A stretch of DNA of 6,117 nt, from positions 1 through 6,117 of the forward strand of contig JAZNJU010000116.1 in the NCBI GenBank assembly GCA_045578205.1, read 5' to 3'. Made by a program: the position numbers and the translations under genes. Below, in pieces: positions 1 to 5,405 of the stretch. Every line of letters begins with the position of its first letter. The stretch's first letter is position 1. A model generated the notes under the pieces. The model did not search any database, was not told where the DNA came from, and saw only the letters and a list, made by a program, of their open reading frames with translations. Source of the stretch: RGIG8748 sp045578205. GTDB taxonomy: Bacteria > Bacillota > Clostridia > UMGS1810.

Positions 1-907
1 TCAATCCACTTTTTCAGTATATCCTTTCTACAATTCGGAGTCCTCACCGTGGATTATAGGTCTTATCCTTGGAGCGATTGTTTGCTACTGCCTGATAGGC
101 GGAGGGAAACGAATAATAGGTGTTACCTCCTTTTTGGTCCCCATAATGGGCGTGGCATATATCTTAATTGCAATATTTATAACACTTATAAACTTTAAAA
201 TGCTCCCCGGGATATTTGCAAAGATTTTCGAGGGCGCATTTGACCTGAAAGCAATTTTCGGAGGTTTCAGCGGTTCATGCGTTATGTACGGAATAAAGCG
301 CGGACTGTTTTCCAACGAAGCCGGTGTCGGCTCTGCTCCGAACGCTTCTGCCTCTGCCGACGTTAAACATCCCGTAAATCAGGGTCTGGTTCAGGTACTT
401 TCTGTATTCATAGACACGATACTCGTGTGCACGGCAACCGCATTTATGTGCATGTGCTCGGGCGTTGAACCCACAGCCGAAATTTCGGGCGCTCCCTATG
501 TTCAGGAGTCTCTTTTGAAAACCCTTGGAGAATTCGGCCCTGTGTTCATCACAGCGGCAATGGTTCTCTTTGCATTTACCACTCTTTTGGGTAATCTGTA
601 CTATGTGGACAGAAGTTTGCATTACATCTTGAAACGCAAGCCATCCAGACGGGTGGAAACCGCATCACACATAATTGCATCTGCGGTAATATTCTTAGGT
701 TCTATCTTGAGTGCAGACCTTCTGTGGGGTATTGCTGATGTAACTATGGGCGGTATGACAATCATAAATATGCCCGTTATACTTTTCCTCGGAAAATATG
801 CCGTAAGGGCACTAAAAGATTTTGACAGACAACGAAAGCAAAATAAAGAGCCTGTATTCCTGGCAAAAAACATAGACCTGCCTCACGATACAGACTACTG
901 GAAATAA
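1..907 (+). CDS. Sodium:alanine/glycine symporter (AGCS family), 3' part; start lies before the window
   Basis: Integral membrane symporter that would import a small neutral amino acid such as alanine or glycine with sodium. The reading frame is open from base 2, giving 301 visible residues. Family members usually have about 450, so roughly the first third is missing. The segment GGGKRIIGVTSFLVPIMG (visible residues 33-50) matches the AGCS 'GG-KRI...VP-M' region. The family signature follows at about residues 100-128: RGLFSNEAGVGSAP, then HPVNQG, then the helix VFIDTILVCTATAF. Hydrophobic helices continue to about residue 275, followed by a short charged cytoplasmic tail. The stop is TAA at 905-907, with azlC starting 10 bp later, so the two are probably cotranscribed. 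The family assignment is firm. The exact amino acid carried, and whether the coupling ion is sodium or a proton, cannot be read from this sequence. Confidence 0.93.
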   Translation, partial: QSTFSVYPFYNSESSPWIIGLILGAIVCYCLIGGGKRIIGVTSFLVPIMGVAYILIAIFITLINFKMLPGIFAKIFEGAFDLKAIFGGFSGSCVMYGIKRGLFSNEAGVGSAPNASASADVKHPVNQGLVQVLSVFIDTILVCTATAFMCMCSGVEPTAEISGAPYVQESLLKTLGEFGPVFITAAMVLFAFTTLLGNLYYVDRSLHYILKRKPSRRVETASHIIASAVIFLGSILSADLLWGIADVTMGGMTIINMPVILFLGKYAVRALKDFDRQRKQNKEPVFLAKNIDLPHDTDYWK

Positions 908-917
908 CGGTGACAAA

Positions 918-1643
918 ATGAAAGCGGAAAACAACACATTTTTAAAAGGAATACTCGATTCCATACCTATCTTTCTGGGATACCTCTCGGTATCCTTTGC
1001 CTTTGGAATCTTCACGGTGGAAAGCGGACTTGGTGTATTGGAGGCACTTCTTATCTCCATGACAAACGTAACTTCTGCAGGACAACTTGCCGCAGTGCCC
1101 ATAATCGCAGGCGGCGGTGCTTTTGCAGAACTTGCGGCAACACAGTTTATAATCAATCTCCGATACGCCCTTATGTCGGTGTCCCTTTCACAGAAACTTC
1201 ACAACAAGTTCACTCTTTTGGACAGGCTCCTTGTTTCATTTATAAACACAGATGAAGTGTTCGCAGTTGCATCTTCAAAAAGCGGAAAAGTGAAAAAAGG
1301 TTATATGTACGGTCTTATAATCCCTCCCTATCTTGGTTGGGCGTTGGGAACTCTCATAGGTGCCGCTGCAGGAAACATTCTTCCATCTGTTGTAGTAACA
1401 TCCCTCGGAGTTTCAATATATGCAATGTTTGTTGCCATAGTGGTACCCGAAGCAAGGACGAATGTAAACACAGCACTGTGTGTACTTTTTGCCGTCATAT
1501 TAAGTTGCCTGTTCAATTTCGTTCCGATGTTTAAAGGCATCCCCGCAGGATTTGTCATTATAATATGTGCCATTTCCGCAAGTGCTGTTTTTGCACTGCT
1601 TCACCCCATAGACATAATAGAGGAGGCGGAAGAAAATGACTAA
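918..1643 (+). CDS. azlC: AzlC family branched-chain amino-acid permease, large subunit
   Basis: Larger subunit of the two-part AzlCD membrane exporter, which in characterised members exports branched-chain amino acids and analogues such as 4-azaleucine. The 241-residue length is normal for AzlC. Visible family features are the N-terminal P-IFLGYLSVSFAFG segment (residues 17-30), a TSAGQ motif (52-56), NLRYALMSVSL (80-90), GWALGT (140-145) and MFVAIVVPEAR (170-180), with several hydrophobic helices between them. It ends in an acidic tail (EEAEEND). The ATG at 918 is preceded by GGTGA (909-913), a short match to the 3' part of a Shine-Dalgarno sequence. The site is modest, so translation may rely partly on ribosomes leaving the symporter gene 10 bp upstream. 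The last 8 bp overlap azlD, the usual arrangement for this pair. The family is clear; the substrate range is inferred. Confidence 0.94.
   Translation: MKAENNTFLKGILDSIPIFLGYLSVSFAFGIFTVESGLGVLEALLISMTNVTSAGQLAAVPIIAGGGAFAELAATQFIINLRYALMSVSLSQKLHNKFTLLDRLLVSFINTDEVFAVASSKSGKVKKGYMYGLIIPPYLGWALGTLIGAAAGNILPSVVVTSLGVSIYAMFVAIVVPEARTNVNTALCVLFAVILSCLFNFVPMFKGIPAGFVIIICAISASAVFALLHPIDIIEEAEEND
1621..1626 (+). promoter_or_regulatory. Ribosome binding site of azlD, inside azlC
   Basis: AGGAGG, a full core Shine-Dalgarno match nine bases before the azlD ATG at 1636. It lies within the last codons of azlC and fixes the azlD start, giving an 8 bp gene overlap. Confidence 0.85.
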
Positions 1644-1950
1644 AAACTTTTTTGCCTATCTTCTTGTTTCGGCAGGTGTTACCTACCTTATACGAATGCT
1701 TCCTCTGGTACTTGTAAAAAAGAAGATAAAAAATCAATTTCTCATATCTTTTCTATATTACATACCCTATGCAGTTCTGGCGGTAATGACAATTCCAGCA
1801 ATTTTTTCTGCATCGAATCACACACTGGCATCTACAATCGGATTTGTGGTTGCGTTCATACTGGCATACAAAAACAGAAGCCTTGTTACCGTTGCGGCAT
1901 TTTCCTGCCTTTCGGTACTTCTGTGTGAAGTGATACTGAAATACATATGA
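1636..1950 (+). CDS. azlD: AzlD family branched-chain amino-acid transporter, small subunit
   Basis: Small membrane partner of AzlC; the two together form the exporter. The protein has 104 residues, typical for AzlD, with about four hydrophobic segments. Near the N-terminus it shows the family pattern YLIRMLPLVL (residues 18-27), followed by a basic KKKIKN turn and then the helix FLYYIPYAVLAVMTIPAIF (39-57), which contains the conserved Y-P-A pattern. The start at 1636 is well supported by AGGAGG at 1621-1626, nine bases upstream and inside the azlC coding sequence. The start codon lies inside the azlC 3' end (8 bp overlap), which fits translational coupling and equal production of the subunits. 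The stop codon TGA (1948-1950) abuts the ribosome binding site of the MATE gene. Confidence 0.93.
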   Translation: MTKNFFAYLLVSAGVTYLIRMLPLVLVKKKIKNQFLISFLYYIPYAVLAVMTIPAIFSASNHTLASTIGFVVAFILAYKNRSLVTVAAFSCLSVLLCEVILKYI

Positions 1951-1956
1951 AGGTGA
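1950..1956 (+). promoter_or_regulatory. Ribosome binding site of the MATE gene; decides its start
   Basis: AAGGTGA overlaps the last base of the azlD stop codon and lies five bases before the ATG at 1962. The alternative in-frame ATG at 1947 has no comparable site upstream, so this element favours the shorter protein (443 instead of 448 residues). Confidence 0.7.
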
Positions 1957-1961
1957 AACAA

Positions 1962-3293
1962 ATGAAAGATACGGATCTGTACTATGAAAAAATGACAAAA
2001 ACTCCTGTGGCAAAACTCATAATAACTCTCGGAATCCCCACAACCATATCTATGCTTATAACAAGCATATACAACATGGCGGATACATACTTTGTGGGTA
2101 CACTCGGAAAAAGCGCACAGGCTGCAACCGGTATTCTGTTTACACTTCAGGCAATTATCCAGGCCATTGCATTTATGCTTGGACAAGGCTCCGGGACGAT
2201 GGTATCCAAAGCACTTGCAGACAAAGATAAGGACGAAGCATCGACGTACGTTTCATCCGCTTTCTTTCTGGGATGCAGCATGGGACTTATACTGAGTATT
2301 TTCGGATTTATTTTTATAAAACCTTTTATGCGTGTTCTGGGAAGCACGGAAACTATCCTGCCCTACGCGTGCGACTACGGAATGTGGGTACTTATATCCT
2401 GTCCGTTCATGATTGGCTCTCTTATTCTCAACAACTGTCTACGCTACGAGGGAAAGGCTTTTTACTCTATGATTGGTCTTACCACAGGCGGAATACTCAA
2501 TATTTTCGGAGACTATTTCCTTGTGCCTGTGCTTGGTGTGTACGGTGCAGGTCTTTCTACCGCAGTATCACAGATTATAAGTTTTTCAATACTTCTTACA
2601 TTCTACATAAAAATGGCGCAAAGTTCCATACACCCCAAGTACATAAGCCACGCATTTAATGTGTACTTCGACATATGCAAGGTAGGATTTCCCGCTATGA
2701 TACGTCAGGGATTAAGTTCCATATCACAGGGGCTTCTCAACAACCTCACAAAACCCTTTGGCGATGCCGCCATTGCCGCAATGAGTGTTGTAAACAGATT
2801 TACAATGTTCATTCTCTGCGTGGGGCTTGGAGTAGGTCAGGGATATCAGCCTGTGGCTTCCTTTAACTATCAGGCAAAAAAGTACGGAAGAGTAAAAAAA
2901 GGTCTTTTGGTCACAATGGCTCTCGGGTTCATCCTTGTAAGTTTCCTTGCCGTTCCGGGATTTATATTCTCAAAAGAAATTGTTACAGCGTTTCAAAAAA
3001 ATGCCGACGTTATACGAATCGGCACATATGCAATGAAATGGGCAACTATAGGTGCTCTCTTTCTTCCTCTGTCGGTTCCCGTAAATATGCTGTATCAGAG
3101 CATAAGGAACGTGAAAGTTTCATCATTTCTGTCGCTTATGCGTTCGGGTCTTTCCTTTATACCCGTTCTGATCATTACAACAAAATTTCTGGGACTTACG
3201 GGAATACAGATTTCTCAGCCTATAGGCGACATAATTACCGGACTTGTGAGTATTCCCTTTACACTACACTTTTTGTGCACTGATAACAAATGA
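1962..3293 (+). CDS. MATE family efflux transporter
   Basis: Multidrug and toxic compound extrusion protein, a 12-helix inner-membrane antiporter that exports cationic or drug-like compounds in exchange for sodium or protons. It has 443 residues from the chosen start, the usual MATE length. Family marks are NMADTYFVG (residues 38-46), GQGSGTMVSKALADKDK (about 74-90), FGDAAIAAMSVVNRF (266-280), GLGVGQGYQP (288-297) with FNYQAKKYGRV just after, and the late QSIRNVK...R-GL-FIP segment. The two halves resemble each other, as expected for the internal duplication. An in-frame ATG at 1947 would add MKVKQ and overlap the azlD stop (ATGA). I prefer 1962 because AAGGTGA (1950-1956) is correctly placed for it, while 1947 has no good site. 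The substrate is unknown; position behind azlCD suggests, but does not show, a link to amino-acid-derived compounds. Confidence 0.93.
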   Translation: MKDTDLYYEKMTKTPVAKLIITLGIPTTISMLITSIYNMADTYFVGTLGKSAQAATGILFTLQAIIQAIAFMLGQGSGTMVSKALADKDKDEASTYVSSAFFLGCSMGLILSIFGFIFIKPFMRVLGSTETILPYACDYGMWVLISCPFMIGSLILNNCLRYEGKAFYSMIGLTTGGILNIFGDYFLVPVLGVYGAGLSTAVSQIISFSILLTFYIKMAQSSIHPKYISHAFNVYFDICKVGFPAMIRQGLSSISQGLLNNLTKPFGDAAIAAMSVVNRFTMFILCVGLGVGQGYQPVASFNYQAKKYGRVKKGLLVTMALGFILVSFLAVPGFIFSKEIVTAFQKNADVIRIGTYAMKWATIGALFLPLSVPVNMLYQSIRNVKVSSFLSLMRSGLSFIPVLIITTKFLGLTGIQISQPIGDIITGLVSIPFTLHFLCTDNK

Positions 3294-3307
3294 ATTAATT
3301 TTAAAAA

Positions 3308-3344
3308 TCCACATACAATATACCGAGGTGATTTTGTATGTGGA
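3308..3344 (+). promoter_or_regulatory. Inverted repeat enclosing the tspO ribosome binding site and start codon
   Basis: The arms TCCACATACAA (3308-3318) and TTGTATGTGGA (3334-3344) are perfect reverse complements, 11 bp long, with a 15-base loop (3319-3333). The loop holds the Shine-Dalgarno sequence GAGGTGAT (3325-3332), and the right arm holds the tspO start codon (3338-3340). In RNA this hairpin would pair the start codon while leaving the ribosome binding site in the loop, so it could limit tspO translation or respond to a signal. It could also be a protein-binding operator or a processing site. No T-run follows on the plus strand, so it is not a terminator for the MATE gene. The repeat is a direct observation; any regulatory role is inference. 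Confidence 0.5.
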
Positions 3345-3811
3345 AAAGAATTAAACCATATGTCATATCAATACTGATTGCCCTTGGTGTGGGCGGTCTT
3401 TCCGCACTTGTAACAAGAGGCAGTATGGATATTTACAGTGAAATTGAAAAACCTGCCCTTGCCCCTCCGGGATTTTTGTTTCCCATTGTTTGGGGTGTGC
3501 TCTTTGTGCTTATGGGTATAAGTTCTGCAATAGTATATACCAAAACAAAAAACAGAAAAACGGTGTACAAAACAGGTCTTGGGATATATGCCCTCCAACT
3601 TGTCGTAAACTTCTTCTGGTCTGTAATATTTTTTAATATGAGAGCATTTCTGTTCTCCTTTTTGTGGCTTATACTCCTGTGGGTGCTTATTGTAATTATG
3701 ATTTTGCGTTTCTACAAAATCTCTCCCCTTGCGGCATACCTGCAAATTCCATATCTTCTATGGGTTACATTTGCAGGATATCTCAATTTTATGATTTATC
3801 TTATGAATTAA
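3338..3811 (+). CDS. tspO: TspO/MBR family protein (tryptophan-rich sensory protein)
   Basis: Small five-helix membrane protein of the TspO/translocator family, whose members bind porphyrins and sterol-like ligands and have been linked to tetrapyrrole turnover and stress responses; the precise bacterial role varies. The 157-residue length is typical. Diagnostic features are IEKPALAPPGFLFPIVW (36-52) with the conserved KP, PP and FP-W positions, LMGIS (58-62), QLVVNFFWSVIFF (87-99) and the last helix, P138-YLLW-TFAGYLN150. The Trp usual in the 'WY--L-KP' start of helix 2 is replaced here (IYSEIEKP), so it is less tryptophan-rich than proteobacterial homologues. The start at 3338 follows GAGGTGAT (3325-3332). 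Both the site and the start codon sit in an inverted repeat (3308-3344). It lies 44 bp after the MATE gene and is probably the last gene of that operon, ending directly at the terminator at 3811-3852. Confidence 0.92.
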   Translation: MWKRIKPYVISILIALGVGGLSALVTRGSMDIYSEIEKPALAPPGFLFPIVWGVLFVLMGISSAIVYTKTKNRKTVYKTGLGIYALQLVVNFFWSVIFFNMRAFLFSFLWLILLWVLIVIMILRFYKISPLAAYLQIPYLLWVTFAGYLNFMIYLMN

Positions 3812-3852
3812 AAACAGGTTGTTTCTGCACCATTGCGGAAACAACCTGTTTT
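3811..3852. terminator. Bidirectional intrinsic terminator between convergent tspO and YitT genes
   Basis: The arms at 3811-3825 (AAAACAGGTTGTTTC) and 3838-3852 (GAAACAACCTGTTTT) are perfect 15 bp reverse complements. The inner bases 3826-3828 and 3835-3837 can add two Watson-Crick pairs and one wobble pair, leaving the loop ACCATT. On the plus strand the stem runs into TTTT just after the tspO stop. On the minus strand it also runs into a T-run (GTTTTTAATT), 11 bp after the YitT gene stop. It therefore fits Rho-independent termination of both operons. The left arm begins with the last base of the tspO stop codon. Confidence 0.9.
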
Positions 3853-3863
3853 CGTATTTATAT

Positions 3864-4724
3864 TTACATATTCACTTTGAAAACATCTGCAACTTCAGTT
3901 ATTGTTATGTAGGCTTTTTTGTCGATGGAGTGGACAATTTCACGCATTTTGGATATCTGAAATCTATCGAGTATGAAATACACCATTGTCATATCCGAAT
4001 TTGAATAACCGCCTTTTACGGGTATCTTTGTTGTTCCGCATTCAAATTCCGCCATAAGAACCTCACATATTTCTTTGGGCTTTACGGTTATAATCATTGC
4101 TGCTTTTGAACGGTCAATACCCTCAACTATAAAGTCGATGGTTTTAAGTCCCGCAACGTAGGTTACTATGGAATACAGAGGCAGTATCCAACTGTTTATA
4201 ACAATTCCGCAAATAATATAAAGGCATACATTATACATCATCACGAATGTACCAACCGTGATGCCGATTTTTTTTGCAAATATAACGGACATAACTTCTA
4301 TTCCGTCAATGGCACCGCCATACCTTATGGTAATACCGCTGCCCACACCCGAAATCAATCCGCCGAACAGAGCGCACAACAGCAAATCCGTGCCTGCAAG
4401 CGGAGAAGCCAAAGATACATCTATGGGCAAAATATCTGTTATAAGCCAGGCTCCGAATGAATACACCAGGATTGTGTACAAAGAATATACGGTGAACAAA
4501 CTTCCCTGCTTTTTGTAACCAAAAACAAAAAGCGGAAAATTGACAAGAACCAAAAACATAGACAGCGAGCACCAGTCAGGAGTAATCTGGGAAAGAAGCA
4601 TCGCTGTTCCTGAAATTCCGCTGTCATACAATTTCACGGGAGAAAGAAACACCGTTACACCAAAGGCATTGATAAGTCCCGCTATTGTCAGCATAATGAT
4701 GTTTTTCAGTTTTATATCACGCAT
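3864..4724 (-). CDS. YitT family membrane protein (DUF161 repeats plus C-terminal DUF2179)
   Basis: Membrane protein of a widespread Bacillota family whose biochemical function is not established. The 286 residues match the family length. The N-terminal two thirds form about five to six helices with the usual marks: FGVTVFLSPVKLYDSGISG (21-39), NFPLFVFGY (62-70), GGLISGVGSGITIRYGGAID (121-140) and PLYSIVTYV (182-190). From about residue 205 a soluble DUF2179 domain follows: KAAMIITVKPKEICEVL, then CGTTKIPVKGGYS, then ILDRFQISKMREIVHSID and AYITITEVADVF. DUF2179 folds like small ligand-sensing domains, so it may regulate the membrane part; that is inference. GGAGG (4731-4735 on the plus strand) lies six bases before the ATG. 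The gene is 14 bp downstream of the UPF0126 gene and is the last of its operon; the stop lies 11 bp before the terminator stem. Confidence 0.92.
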   Translation of the reverse strand: MRDIKLKNIIMLTIAGLINAFGVTVFLSPVKLYDSGISGTAMLLSQITPDWCSLSMFLVLVNFPLFVFGYKKQGSLFTVYSLYTILVYSFGAWLITDILPIDVSLASPLAGTDLLLCALFGGLISGVGSGITIRYGGAIDGIEVMSVIFAKKIGITVGTFVMMYNVCLYIICGIVINSWILPLYSIVTYVAGLKTIDFIVEGIDRSKAAMIITVKPKEICEVLMAEFECGTTKIPVKGGYSNSDMTMVYFILDRFQISKMREIVHSIDKKAYITITEVADVFKVNM

Positions 4725-4730
4725 AATATT

Positions 4731-4735
4731 CCTCC
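4731..4735 (-). promoter_or_regulatory. Ribosome binding site of the YitT gene
   Basis: On the minus strand GGAGG stands six bases before the ATG at 4722-4724, within the 14 bp gap after the UPF0126 gene. It confirms the 286-residue start. Confidence 0.8.
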
Positions 4736-4738
4736 GTT

Positions 4739-5389
4739 TTAATTATTTTCAAGTTCTATCTTCGGAAGTTTCCACAAATACCTGGTGGCAAGCATACGTA
4801 TGGCAAAAATCAAAATCATGGACACTGTTGAAACCAGGATGTTGTCTTCAACAAGGATTCTCAGGAAATAGTACAGCGTGCTTCCGCAAAGAGAAGCCAT
4901 TGCGTAGACGTGTTTTTTCAGAACATAGGGGGTTTTGTCTGCCAGAATATCACGGAATATTCCGCCTCCTACACCTGTTATCATCCCCATAAGTATGCAA
5001 AAGAGTGCCTGACTTTCAAAGCCTGCATTGCAAACGGTCTGTGTTCCGAGTACGGAGAAAACCGAAAGACCAAGTGCATCGAATATATTGTTTATGGTTT
5101 CTATTTTGGTGGAAAATCCGCTAAAGTGCTTTCTGTTTATGTAGGAAACTATGAATACCAGAACAGAAGTAAGTGCGGCGAGTACTATTATGATGGAATT
5201 TGAAAATACCGTGGGTGGAACTCTTCCAATGAGTACATCGCGGAGCATTCCTCCTCCGGTTGCCGTAATACAACCCAAAACCAGTACTCCGAACAAATCC
5301 AGTTTTCGGCTTATTGCAACCAGTGACCCTGAAATCGCAAAAGACACAGTTCCGAGAATTTCCAGAACAGATATAACTGCATAATACAT
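4739..5389 (-). CDS. UPF0126/TRIC family membrane protein (glycine-transporter-like domain, PF03458)
   Basis: Seven-helix membrane protein with two tandem copies of the PF03458 domain. The family has been named both trimeric intracellular cation channel (by structural similarity to eukaryotic TRIC channels) and glycine transporter, so it is likely a small-solute or cation pathway in the cytoplasmic membrane. The 216-residue length is typical. The repeat signature is visible twice: GCITATGGGMLRDVLIGRVP (residues 39-58) and GMITGVGGGIFRDILADKTP (135-154). Both carry the GGG-RD core, preceded by hydrophobic helices. It ends with a charged tail. The start is supported by GAGGTGAT at 5393-5400, starting only five bases after the upstream stop. 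It sits between the U32 gene (16 bp gap) and the YitT gene (14 bp gap), in one operon. The family is clear; channel versus transporter cannot be decided from sequence. Confidence 0.93.
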   Translation of the reverse strand: MYYAVISVLEILGTVSFAISGSLVAISRKLDLFGVLVLGCITATGGGMLRDVLIGRVPPTVFSNSIIIVLAALTSVLVFIVSYINRKHFSGFSTKIETINNIFDALGLSVFSVLGTQTVCNAGFESQALFCILMGMITGVGGGIFRDILADKTPYVLKKHVYAMASLCGSTLYYFLRILVEDNILVSTVSMILIFAIRMLATRYLWKLPKIELENN

Positions 5390-5392
5390 AAC

Positions 5393-5400
5393 ATCACCTC
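5393..5400 (-). promoter_or_regulatory. Ribosome binding site of the UPF0126/TRIC gene
   Basis: On the minus strand GAGGTGAT is an eight-base match to the 16S rRNA 3' end, three bases before the ATG at 5387-5389 (seven from its GAGG core). It lies in the 16 bp gap after the U32 gene and is identical to the site in front of tspO. Confidence 0.8.
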
Positions 5401-5405
5401 GAAAA

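Noticed and set aside
275..622. Minus-strand open frame of 115 residues inside the symporter gene
   Set aside because: It is antisense to a clear AGCS coding sequence, its protein is rich in Cys, His and Arg as expected of a shadow frame, and it has no ribosome binding site or family resemblance.
3291..3326. Possible separate tspO promoter (TACAAT at 3314-3319)
   Set aside because: No acceptable -35 hexamer lies 16-18 bp upstream, and a transcript from it would start within or next to the ribosome binding site. The hexamer is also explained by the inverted repeat arm.
3308..3344. Intrinsic terminator of the MATE gene on the plus strand
   Set aside because: The stem is followed by AAAAG rather than a T-run, and it overlaps the tspO start codon.
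3368..3745. Minus-strand open frame of 125 residues opposite tspO
   Set aside because: The plus-strand TspO motifs are unambiguous; the opposite frame has shadow-like composition and no recognisable domain.
4540..4992. Plus-strand open frame of 150 residues crossing the YitT/UPF0126 junction
   Set aside because: It is antisense to both genes, no domain is recognisable, and the minus-strand genes have good ribosome binding sites and family motifs.
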